Of a stretch of 5,019 nucleotides of DNA, positions 1 through 5,019 are shown one piece after another; the stretch's first letter is position 1, and each line of letters opens with the position of its first letter. The position numbers and the translations under genes are program-made. This DNA comes from Pseudomonadota bacterium (GTDB taxonomy: Bacteria > Pseudomonadota > Alphaproteobacteria > Rhizobiales > Rhizobiaceae): contig JAEXXS010000368.1 of the NCBI GenBank assembly GCA_023451915.1, positions 1 through 5,019 on the forward strand. Reading direction: 5' to 3'. Under the pieces are notes generated by a model. The model was given only the letters and a program-made list of their open reading frames with translations. It ran no database searches and was not told the DNA's origin.

Positions 1-930
1 GGCTGGCAGCCCGAGCTCGACAATATCGTCATCACCAATGGCGCGCAGGCCGCGAGCATTGCCATCATCACGGCGTTCACCAATCCGGGCGACCGCATCC
101 TGTTCGAAAATCTGACCTATGCGCAGATCAACCGTTCAGTGCGGCTTCTCGGACGTCGCACTATTCAGGCCGCGCATGATGAATATGGCCTCATCCCGGA
201 GGAATTTGAGCGTGCCTGCCGCCAGCAGCACCCGACGCTGGCATTTCTCATGCCGACCCTGCACAATCCGACACTTGCGACCATGACGGCAGAGCGCCGC
301 CGCGCCATCGCCGATATTGCGCGGCGTTATAATGTCTGGCTCATCGAGGACGACATTTACGGCAGCATGTGCGAAAGCGACATTCCGCTCCTGGCGAGCT
401 TCGCGCCAGAGCGCACATTCGTCGTATCGAGCCTGTCCAAGGCGGTTGCCGCCGGTATACGCAGCGGCTGGGCCGCCTGCCCTCCGCATTGCGCACAACG
501 GGTCAAGGTCACGCACAAGATGATGACGGGCGGCGTGGCTTTCCTTCTGGCAGAAACCGGCGCGCAGCTTGTGCTGTCCGGCGCTGCCGACGATATCCGC
601 GAAAAAAGCCGTATCGAAACAAGAGCGCGTGAAGAAATTGCGCGCCGCGTCTTTTCCGGCTTCGATTTCGTGTCCCGCCCCAATATCCCGTTTCTCTGGA
701 TGGGACTGCCCGAGCCATGGCTCTCCGGCACATTCAAGGCTGCGGCCTATGAAAGTGGTATTCTGATTGACGATGAGGACGAATTCAAAGCCGGTCGCGT
801 CGATCAGATTTATCATCGCGTGCGCATCGCCTTCTCGTCACCGATAGACAGGAGCATCGTCGAAGACAGCTTTCTGACATTGCGGCGTCTGCTTGAAAAC
901 GAACAGGCAGGCTATGAGGGCAGCGTGTAA
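1..930 (+). CDS. PLP-dependent aminotransferase-like protein, probable MocR/GntR-family regulator (C-terminal part; 5' end outside window)
   Basis: The reading frame is open from base 1 and ends at TAA 928-930, giving 309 residues with no start in the window. Fold-type I aminotransferase landmarks appear in order (window residue numbers): a T-N-G-A-Q cofactor-phosphate loop at 12-16, ENLTY at 37-41, an Asn-Pro motif (HNPT) at 88-91, EDDIY at 116-120 with the Asp that contacts the pyridine nitrogen, SSLSK with the Schiff-base lysine at 147, and Arg154 in the R-S-G-W motif. This layout, with EDDIY and SxSK...RxGW, is typical of the effector domain of MocR/PdxR regulators. Those proteins bind PLP or a PLP-amino acid adduct and control transcription through an N-terminal GntR winged helix. 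The family is usually about 450-490 residues, so roughly 150 residues, including any DNA-binding domain, should lie to the left. A free-standing class I/II aminotransferase is the alternative. The GTG at base 139 is internal, not the start, because homology continues upstream of it. Target and ligand cannot be read from the sequence. Confidence 0.85.
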   Translation, partial: GWQPELDNIVITNGAQAASIAIITAFTNPGDRILFENLTYAQINRSVRLLGRRTIQAAHDEYGLIPEEFERACRQQHPTLAFLMPTLHNPTLATMTAERRRAIADIARRYNVWLIEDDIYGSMCESDIPLLASFAPERTFVVSSLSKAVAAGIRSGWAACPPHCAQRVKVTHKMMTGGVAFLLAETGAQLVLSGAADDIREKSRIETRAREEIARRVFSGFDFVSRPNIPFLWMGLPEPWLSGTFKAAAYESGILIDDEDEFKAGRVDQIYHRVRIAFSSPIDRSIVEDSFLTLRRLLENEQAGYEGSV

Positions 931-943
931 ACGCTGCGGCTTG

Positions 944-989
944 CCGGTCTGATCGAGTCCTGATGCAATCAGATGCTGAATCAGGCCGG
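944..989 (+). other. Long nested inverted repeat between the aminotransferase-like gene and purL
   Basis: Bases 944-953 (CCGGTCTGAT) pair with 980-989 (ATCAGGCCGG) over 10 bp, with one G-U wobble. Inside this, CTGAT at 960-964 pairs perfectly with ATCAG at 968-972 across a 3-base loop. The element starts 14 bases after the upstream stop codon, so it could end or stabilise that transcript. However, the first T-run (1000-1003) is 10 bases beyond the stem, so it is not a standard intrinsic terminator. A dispersed palindromic repeat or a regulator binding site are alternatives. The base pairing is seen directly; the function is not known. Confidence 0.5.
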
Positions 990-1026
990 GAAAGCGGCAT
1001 TTTCCTGTCGCGCTTCCAACAGAGTT

Positions 1027-1115
1027 AGGTTAAAGAGACCCCTTGAAACCTTAGGTGTCCGCCCTTCGCCAGAAGTTTCCGGGTGCCACAGCCTGCGACG
1101 GGGTCCCTCATCTCC
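1027..1115 (+). promoter_or_regulatory. Possible structured leader RNA of purL
   Basis: GACCCC at 1037-1042 is perfectly complementary to GGGGTC at 1100-1105, 10 bases before the purL ATG. Inside that stem, GAAAC (1045-1049) pairs with GTTTC (1075-1079), and GGTG (1054-1057) with CGCC (1067-1070) using one wobble. A competing stem pairs AGGTT (1027-1031) with AACCT (1047-1051) and would place GACCCC in its loop. The GGGG at 1100-1103 is the only purine-rich Shine-Dalgarno candidate for purL, so the closing stem would hide it. I do not recognise a known riboswitch here, and chance pairing in GC-rich DNA is possible. No convincing -35/-10 pair was found between 931 and 1115. Confidence 0.3.
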
Positions 1116-3338
1116 ATGACTATTTCCAATAAGCGCGATATCACGCCGGAACTTATCGAATCCCACGGCCTCAAGCCGGACGAATATCAGCGCATCCTCG
1201 AATTGATCGGCCGCGAGCCGAGCTTTACCGAACTCGGCATTTTCTCGGCCATGTGGAACGAGCATTGTTCCTACAAGTCTTCAAAGAAATGGCTGCGCAC
1301 GCTGCCGACCACCGGTCCGCGCGTTATTCAGGGCCCCGGCGAAAATGCAGGCGTCGTGGACATTGGTGATGGCGATTGCGTGGTCTTCAAAATGGAAAGC
1401 CACAACCACCCATCCTATATCGAGCCCTATCAGGGCGCTGCGACCGGCGTCGGCGGCATTCTGCGCGACGTGTTCACCATGGGCGCGCGTCCCGTTGCGG
1501 CCATGAATGCACTGCGTTTTGGTGAGCCTGACCATCCGAAGACCCGTCACCTCGTGTCCGGCGTCGTGTCCGGCGTGGGCGGTTATGGCAACGCCTTCGG
1601 CGTGCCGACCGTTGGCGGCGAAGTGAACTTCGACAAGCGCTATAACGGCAATATCCTCGTCAATGCATTTGCTGCCGGTCTTGCCAAGCATGACGGCATC
1701 TTCCTCTCTGAAGCCAAGGGCGTCGGCCTGCCGGTCGTCTATCTCGGTGCCAAGACGGGCCGTGATGGCGTCGGCGGCGCGACCATGGCTTCGGCTGAAT
1801 TCGACGAATCGATTGAAGAAAAGCGCCCCACCGTTCAGGTTGGCGATCCGTTCACCGAAAAATGCCTGCTCGAAGCCTGCCTGGAGCTGATGGCATCGGG
1901 CGCGGTTATCGCCATTCAGGATATGGGTGCGGCTGGCCTCACCTGCTCGGCTGTCGAAATGGGCGCGAAGGGCGACCTCGGTATCGAACTCATTCTCGAT
2001 CATGTTCCCGTTCGCGAAGAGAACATGACTGCCTATGAAATGATGCTTTCGGAAAGCCAGGAGCGCATGCTCATGGTTCTGAAGCCGGAAAAGGAAGCAG
2101 AAGCCCAGGCGATCTTCCGCAAATGGGGTCTCGACTTCGCCATTGTCGGCAAGACGACTGACGATCTGCGTTTCCGCGTCATTCATCAAGGCGAAGAAGT
2201 CGCCAATCTGCCGATCAAGGATTTGGGCGATCAGGCGCCGGAATATGACCGTCCGTGGATGGAGCCGGGCAAGCATGCACCGCTTGCCGCAAACAATGTT
2301 CCGCAGGCGGAAGATTATTCGGCGGCACTCCTCAAGCTCATCGGCTCGCCTGATCTTTCGTCGCGCCGCTGGGTCTATGAGCAATATGACACGCTCATTC
2401 AGGGCAATTCGCTGCAGGTTCCAGGCGGCGACGCTGGCGTAATCCGCGTTGAAGACCATGATACCAAGGCGCTCGCCTTCTCGTCGGACGTGACGCCGCG
2501 CTATTGCGAAGCCGATCCGTTCGAAGGCGGCAAGCAGGCGGTTGCCGAATGCTGGCGCAACATCACGGCGACCGGCGCAGAGCCGCTGGCTTCGACTGAC
2601 AATCTGAACTTCGGCAATCCTGAAAAGCCGGAAATCATGGGCCAGCTCGTCAAGGCCATCGAAGGCATTGGCGAAGCCTGCCGTGCACTCGATTTCCCGA
2701 TCGTTTCCGGCAATGTCTCGCTTTATAACGAGACCAACGGTCAGGCCATTCTGCCCACGCCAACCATTGCCGGTGTCGGCCTTATTCCGGATTGGTCGCA
2801 GACGGCCAAGATCGGCGGCATGCAGGACGGCGACACGCTGGTTCTGCTCGGCGGCGACGGTACGCATCTCGGCCAGTCGGTCTATCTGCGCGATCTGTTC
2901 GATCGTGCGGATGGCCCTCCTCCGACCGTCAATCTCTCCATGGAAAAGCGCAATGGCGAGTTCGTCCGTTCGGCAATCCGTAACGGTCAGGTCACGGCCT
3001 GCCACGATCTTTCCGATGGCGGTCTGGCAATTGCTGTCGCTGAAATGGTGATCAAGTCTGGCAAGGGCGCGACGCTCAATGCTGGCGACGGCCTGCCGCA
3101 CGCTGTTCTCTTCGGTGAAGATCAGGCGCGCTATGTGATTGCTGCAACGCCGGAAATGGCCAAGCTGATCGCGCTCAATGCCGAGGGCGCAGGCGTTCCA
3201 TTCCGCATTCTGGGCCAAGTCGGCGGCGACCGTCTGACCTTTGGCGATAATGTTGATGTCAGCGTCGCAGAACTGACGCAGGCTTTCGAAGGCTGGTTCC
3301 CGGGCTTCATGAGCGGCGAGCCGGTTAGCGATAACTGA
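1116..3338 (+). CDS. purL: Phosphoribosylformylglycinamidine synthase subunit PurL (FGAM synthase II)
   Basis: PurL is the ATP-dependent synthetase subunit that converts FGAR to FGAM in step four of cytosolic de novo purine synthesis, using ammonia from the PurQ glutaminase in a PurS/PurQ/PurL complex. The product is 740 residues, the usual length of the small bacterial PurL, which lacks a fused glutaminase domain. Visible landmarks are the [10 protein letters not shown] motif at 48-57 with the probable catalytic His50, ESHNHPS at 94-100, the [20 protein letters not shown] loop at 107-126, QDMGAAG around 268-274, SGNVSLYNE around 531-539, and HDLSDGG starting at His630. They fit the duplicated AIRS N-terminal/C-terminal domain layout, with halves at roughly 60-360 and 430-715. 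I chose ATG 1116 because the family begins MTIS-like just before ITPELI. The in-frame GTG at 1083 would add 11 residues unlike the family. The ribosome binding site is weak (GGGG at 1100-1103, 12 bases upstream). No purS or purQ lies in the window. Transcription ends at the hairpin after 3350. Confidence 0.98.
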   Translation: MTISNKRDITPELIESHGLKPDEYQRILELIGREPSFTELGIFSAMWNEHCSYKSSKKWLRTLPTTGPRVIQGPGENAGVVDIGDGDCVVFKMESHNHPSYIEPYQGAATGVGGILRDVFTMGARPVAAMNALRFGEPDHPKTRHLVSGVVSGVGGYGNAFGVPTVGGEVNFDKRYNGNILVNAFAAGLAKHDGIFLSEAKGVGLPVVYLGAKTGRDGVGGATMASAEFDESIEEKRPTVQVGDPFTEKCLLEACLELMASGAVIAIQDMGAAGLTCSAVEMGAKGDLGIELILDHVPVREENMTAYEMMLSESQERMLMVLKPEKEAEAQAIFRKWGLDFAIVGKTTDDLRFRVIHQGEEVANLPIKDLGDQAPEYDRPWMEPGKHAPLAANNVPQAEDYSAALLKLIGSPDLSSRRWVYEQYDTLIQGNSLQVPGGDAGVIRVEDHDTKALAFSSDVTPRYCEADPFEGGKQAVAECWRNITATGAEPLASTDNLNFGNPEKPEIMGQLVKAIEGIGEACRALDFPIVSGNVSLYNETNGQAILPTPTIAGVGLIPDWSQTAKIGGMQDGDTLVLLGGDGTHLGQSVYLRDLFDRADGPPPTVNLSMEKRNGEFVRSAIRNGQVTACHDLSDGGLAIAVAEMVIKSGKGATLNAGDGLPHAVLFGEDQARYVIAATPEMAKLIALNAEGAGVPFRILGQVGGDRLTFGDNVDVSVAELTQAFEGWFPGFMSGEPVSDN

Positions 3339-3349
3339 TAACACGATTT

Positions 3350-3387
3350 AAACGCCCGGATGAATATCTCGTCCGGGCGTTTTGCTT
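3350..3387 (+). terminator. Intrinsic terminator after purL
   Basis: AAACGCCCGGA (3350-3360) pairs perfectly with TCCGGGCGTTT (3372-3382) across an 11-base loop. The stem has a GC-rich core and is followed by a short T-rich run (3380-3383, then GCTT). It begins 12 bases after the purL stop codon. It should separate purL from the bolA-like gene, which has its own promoter candidate. Confidence 0.9.
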
Positions 3388-3431
3388 GTATGGATCGCCT
3401 CTGTGGCATTTAAACATTAGACAGATACTCA

Positions 3432-3459
3432 TTGACGTTCCACGATGGTGCGGTACGAT
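3432..3459 (+). promoter_or_regulatory. Candidate sigma-70-type promoter for the bolA-like gene
   Basis: TTGACG at 3432-3437 matches five of six positions of the -35 consensus. TACGAT at 3454-3459 matches four of six positions of the -10 consensus. The spacer is 16 bases. The position fits: downstream of the purL terminator and about 40 bases before the bolA-like start codon. This is a prediction from sequence only. Confidence 0.45.
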
Positions 3460-3494
3460 TCGATGAATAACAACGATAAGAAGCTGGAAACGGC

Positions 3495-3499
3495 GGGAG
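3495..3499 (+). promoter_or_regulatory. Ribosome binding site of the bolA-like gene
   Basis: GGGAG ends 7 bases before ATG 3507. This favours that start over the in-frame ATG at 3513, which would be 13 bases away. Confidence 0.7.
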
Positions 3500-3506
3500 T
3501 TTTTGC

Positions 3507-3740
3507 ATGGCTATGGACGCTCATGAGATCGAAAAACTGATACGCGAAGGGATTCCCGGCGCAAAGGTGACGATCCGCGACCTTGCCGGTGACGGGGATC
3601 ATTATGCAGCCGAAGTGGTCGCGGAGAGCTTCCGCGGCAAGTCGCGCGTGCAGCAGCACCAGATGGTCTATGACGCGCTGAAGGGCAATATGGGCGGCGT
3701 GCTCCATGCGCTGGCTTTGCAGACCAGCGTGCCGGAGTGA
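3507..3740 (+). CDS. BolA/IbaG-family iron-sulfur metabolism protein
   Basis: This small cytosolic protein of 77 residues has the length of the short IbaG/YrbA-like branch of the BolA family. BolA proteins form heterodimers with CGFS monothiol glutaredoxins that share a [2Fe-2S] cluster, and they act in cluster delivery and iron-dependent regulation. The alpha-beta BolA fold is recognisable: an N-terminal helix (HEIEKLIREGIPGA, 6-19), a strand and loop with DLAGDGDHY (25-33), the signature FRGKSRVQQHQMVYDAL (42-58), and a C-terminal helix GGVLHALALQT (63-73). His32 in the variable loop and the near-invariant His67 are the expected cluster ligands of the His-type BolA; there is no cysteine. 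A good ribosome binding site at 3495-3499 supports ATG 3507. It lies between the purL terminator and grxD, and grxD encodes its expected partner. Names such as bolA or ibaG are used loosely for this group, so no symbol is given. Direct DNA binding, often annotated for BolA, is not shown by the sequence. Confidence 0.95.
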   Translation: MAMDAHEIEKLIREGIPGAKVTIRDLAGDGDHYAAEVVAESFRGKSRVQQHQMVYDALKGNMGGVLHALALQTSVPE

Positions 3741-3759
3741 CCCAAAGCGCTTATTGAGC

Positions 3760-3790
3760 GGGCAGCATTTGCTGCGGCAAGATGTTGCCC
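3760..3790 (+). other. Two abutting hairpins after the bolA-like gene
   Basis: GCAGC (3762-3766) pairs with GCTGC (3771-3775) over loop ATTT. The very next base starts GGCAA (3776-3780), which pairs with TTGCC (3785-3789) over loop GATG. A competing outer stem GGGCA (3760-3764) with TGCCC (3786-3790) is also possible. There is no T-tract after them, so they are at most a weak or factor-dependent 3' end or an RNA-stabilising structure. Confidence 0.35.
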
Positions 3791-3863
3791 CCTTAAATTC
3801 GGCACTTCGCGCGTATTTGACTTGCTTTCGCCCAAACGGGGTGGTTACGAGCTTGGAAATGAT

Positions 3864-3908
3864 TATATTGGGTGAGACCTCCCAATTGTGCCGGTAATCG
3901 ACCCGGCG
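3864..3908 (+). promoter_or_regulatory. Possible promoter/leader region of grxD
   Basis: TATATT at 3864-3869 matches five of six -10 positions, but no good -35 lies 16-18 bases upstream. Directly overlapping and following it are two small hairpins: ATTGGG (3867-3872) with CCCAAT (3881-3886), and TGCCGG (3889-3894) with CCGGCG (3903-3908, one wobble), the latter followed by TTTGTTTG at 3911-3918. These could be an operator or a weak attenuator. No clear iron-regulator box (RirA, Irr or Fur type) was recognised. Confidence 0.25.
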
Positions 3909-3966
3909 AGTTTGTTTGAAGCGTGATGCGGCCCATATGTTCCAACGACATTGGGCACACGCTCTG

Positions 3967-3972
3967 AAAGGA
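3967..3972 (+). promoter_or_regulatory. Ribosome binding site of grxD
   Basis: AAAGGA ends 6 bases before ATG 3979. This sets the start there, not at the in-frame upstream TTG at 3916, which would add 21 residues not found in this family. Confidence 0.85.
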
Positions 3973-3978
3973 AACGAG

Positions 3979-4311
3979 ATGACCGGCATTAACGATTTCA
4001 TCGACAATGAAGTGAAGACCAACGACGTCGTGCTTTTCATGAAGGGCACGCCCGGCTTTCCGCAGTGCGGCTTTTCCGGTCAGGTCGTTCAGATTCTCGA
4101 CTATCTTGGCGTCGACTACAAAGGCGTGAACGTGCTCGCCTCGGACGAGATTCGTCAAGGCATCAAGGAATATTCCAGCTGGCCGACCATCCCACAGCTT
4201 TACGTGAAGGGTGAATTCATTGGCGGCTGCGATATCGTGCGCGAAATGTTCCAGTCCAACGAATTACAAGCACTTTTTACCGATAAAGGTATTGCCACCA
4301 AGGCTGCTTGA
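3979..4311 (+). CDS. grxD: Monothiol glutaredoxin, Grx4/GrxD family
   Basis: The 110-residue product matches the usual length of single-domain bacterial Grx4. These proteins bind a glutathione-ligated [2Fe-2S] cluster as homodimers or together with BolA-type proteins, and pass it to iron-sulfur targets; they are poor general thiol reductants. The sequence shows the glutathione-contacting Lys22 (FMKGTP, 20-25), the diagnostic C-G-F-S active site at 30-33, the W-P-T-I-P-Q segment with its cis-proline at 68-73, and the G-G-C-D motif at 82-85 that binds glutathione. All key residues are intact. The start at 3979 is fixed by a strong ribosome binding site and by the family N-terminus (INDFIDNEV). 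The BolA-family partner is encoded just upstream on the same strand, separated by a 238-base gap, so the two may be transcribed together or grxD may have its own promoter. A strong terminator follows. Confidence 0.97.
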   Translation: MTGINDFIDNEVKTNDVVLFMKGTPGFPQCGFSGQVVQILDYLGVDYKGVNVLASDEIRQGIKEYSSWPTIPQLYVKGEFIGGCDIVREMFQSNELQALFTDKGIATKAA

Positions 4312-4353
4312 GGATTAATAGCCCGTTATACGGCTTTAGTCTTAGCTTTTTAC

Positions 4354-4387
4354 AAGAGGCGCCGTTTATCGGCGCCTTTTCGTTTTT
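4354..4387 (+). terminator. Intrinsic terminator after grxD
   Basis: AGGCGCCG (4357-4364) pairs perfectly with CGGCGCCT (4370-4377) over the loop TTTAT. The stem extends to 4354/4380 through one G-U and two A-U pairs. It is followed by TTTT, CG and TTTTT (4377-4387). This is a classic rho-independent terminator, 42 bases after the grxD stop codon. Confidence 0.93.
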
Positions 4388-4472
4388 ATTCGACGGCAGC
4401 TTCTGCCGGTGCCCCATTTTCGAGATTTCGACGTTCGTACCGCCCTTTTCAGAGGCGGCGCGTCATTATGCC

Positions 4473-4477
4473 AAGGA
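4473..4477 (+). promoter_or_regulatory. Ribosome binding site of the MFS transporter gene
   Basis: AAGGA lies 9 bases before ATG 4487. It directly touches the in-frame ATG at 4478, which is therefore not usable as a start with this site. No clear promoter was found between the grxD terminator and this point. Confidence 0.7.
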
Positions 4478-4486
4478 ATGCCAGTC

Positions 4487-5019
4487 ATGCCGATCGACAT
4501 AAAGAACGCCTCGCCGGATCAAAAGACCTCCATCCACGGGCGCGGCGAATTCATTGCCTTGATCGCGGCCATCATGGCCATCAATGCGCTGGCGGTTGAT
4601 ATCATGCTGCCCGGCCTGCCGCAGATTGGCGCGAGCCTCGGCGTGCAGTCGGAAAACCACGTGCAATTCGTGATTACCGCCTATCTGCTGGGCTTCGGTG
4701 TCTCGCAGCTGTTCTATGGACCGCTCAGCGACCGTTTCGGTCGCCGTCTGCCGCTGTTCGGCGGGCTGGCGATCTACATCCTCGCAGCACTCGGCGCTGC
4801 CATGGTGACGGACTTCACCACGCTCATCATCCTGCGTGTGCTTCAGGGACTGGGCGCTGCGGGCACCCGCGTCATTGCGGTTTCAGTGGTTCGCGACCGC
4901 TTTGCAGGCCGCCAGATGGCGGAAGTCATGTCGCTGGTGATGATGATCTTCATGATCCTGCCAGTCGTAGCTCCTGCCACCGGACAGTTGATCATGCTGT
5001 TTGGCGAATGGCACCTGAT
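4487..5019 (+). CDS. Bcr/CflA-family MFS drug resistance transporter (N-terminal part; 3' end outside window)
   Basis: The first 177 codons of an inner-membrane major facilitator of the DHA1 (12-TMS) drug:proton antiporter class are present; the full family is about 400 residues, so just under half is visible. After a short polar N-terminus (1-20), hydrophobic segments lie at about 22-41, 60-79, 88-106, 112-132 and 147-170. Diagnostic motifs are VDIMLPGLPQIGASL (37-51) in and after the first segment with membrane Asp38, the MFS motif A GPLSDRFGRR (78-87) between segments two and three, and the ILRVLQGLGAAG motif (115-126) with Arg117 in segment four. The VVRDRF segment (134-139) and the following PVVAPATGQL (159-168) resemble Bcr/CflA proteins. 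These export drugs such as bicyclomycin, chloramphenicol or sulfonamides, or small metabolites; the substrate here cannot be read from the sequence. The gene is separated from grxD by a strong terminator, so it is probably a separate unit. Confidence 0.92.
   Translation, partial: MPIDIKNASPDQKTSIHGRGEFIALIAAIMAINALAVDIMLPGLPQIGASLGVQSENHVQFVITAYLLGFGVSQLFYGPLSDRFGRRLPLFGGLAIYILAALGAAMVTDFTTLIILRVLQGLGAAGTRVIAVSVVRDRFAGRQMAEVMSLVMMIFMILPVVAPATGQLIMLFGEWHL

Noticed and set aside
136..816. A 226-codon open frame on the - strand opposite the aminotransferase-like gene
   Set aside because: It is a shadow of the + strand gene, which carries the PLP-site motifs. The - strand translation has no recognisable domain.
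963..1028. A 21-codon open frame in the purL leader as a possible leader peptide
   Set aside because: It has no good ribosome binding site and no run of regulatory codons. It holds five Ser and three Gln scattered through the peptide, and short frames of this size are expected by chance.
1083..1115. GTG 1083 as an upstream start for purL
   Set aside because: It would add 11 residues with no family counterpart. The family N-terminus and the 740-residue length fit ATG 1116.
931..1115. A known riboswitch (cobalamin, SAM-II or ZTP type) in the purL leader
   Set aside because: A GCCAC string at 1086-1090 and the purine context prompted the idea, but the conserved cores of these classes could not be found.
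1281..3344. A 687-codon open frame on the - strand opposite purL
   Set aside because: It is a mirror of purL codon bias in GC-rich DNA. The + strand protein is unmistakably PurL over its whole length, and the - strand translation shows no recognisable family.
3463..3540. A 25-codon open frame starting ATG 3463 and overlapping the bolA-like start
   Set aside because: It has no ribosome binding site, runs out of frame into a well-supported gene, and shows no recognisable features.
3859..3897. A 12-codon open frame (ATG 3859) upstream of grxD as a leader peptide
   Set aside because: Its only Shine-Dalgarno-like bases are too close or too weak, and there is no amino-acid bias. It coincides with the possible -10 element and hairpin.
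3916..3978. TTG 3916 as the start of grxD
   Set aside because: The extra 21 residues are not part of the family, and a strong ribosome binding site sits directly before ATG 3979.
4308..4502. A 64-codon + strand open frame across the grxD terminator
   Set aside because: It runs through a clear intrinsic terminator, overlaps the grxD stop and the MFS start, and has no recognisable content.

Overview
The window looks like chromosomal core DNA from an alphaproteobacterium of the Rhizobiales, most likely the Brucella/Ochrobactrum group. This rests on three things: moderately high GC with C/G-biased third codon positions, a short 740-residue PurL (the type that needs separate PurS and PurQ subunits), and a BolA-like gene plus a CGFS monothiol glutaredoxin gene directly after purL. 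The genus is inferred from remembered protein similarity, not from a search.

All five genes are on the + strand. Bases 1-930 are the C-terminal 309 codons of a fold-type I PLP-dependent aminotransferase-like protein, probably the effector half of a MocR/PdxR-type GntR regulator whose DNA-binding half lies to the left of the window. Bases 931-1115 are non-coding. They hold a long nested palindrome and a leader that can fold close to the purL start codon. Bases 1116-3338 are purL, followed by a strong intrinsic terminator. A sigma-70-like promoter then precedes a short BolA/IbaG-family gene (3507-3740). A 237-base gap containing several small hairpins leads to grxD (3979-4311), which ends at a second strong intrinsic terminator. 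From 4487 to the window end is the first 177 codons of a Bcr/CflA-type MFS drug transporter.

Functionally the window is a patchwork. PurL carries out the fourth step of de novo purine synthesis. The BolA-like protein and GrxD are known partners in binding and delivering [2Fe-2S] clusters and in iron sensing. The MFS protein is a separate efflux gene. The two terminators and the promoter suggest that purL, bolA/grxD and the MFS gene are separate transcription units.

No intergenic stretch exceeds 300 bases. I found no tRNA, rRNA, CRISPR array, insertion sequence or phage gene, and nothing that looks like a new multi-gene system. The least explained parts are the purL leader, the palindrome before it, the hairpin-rich bolA-grxD gap, and a short reverse-strand coding-like remnant before the MFS gene.
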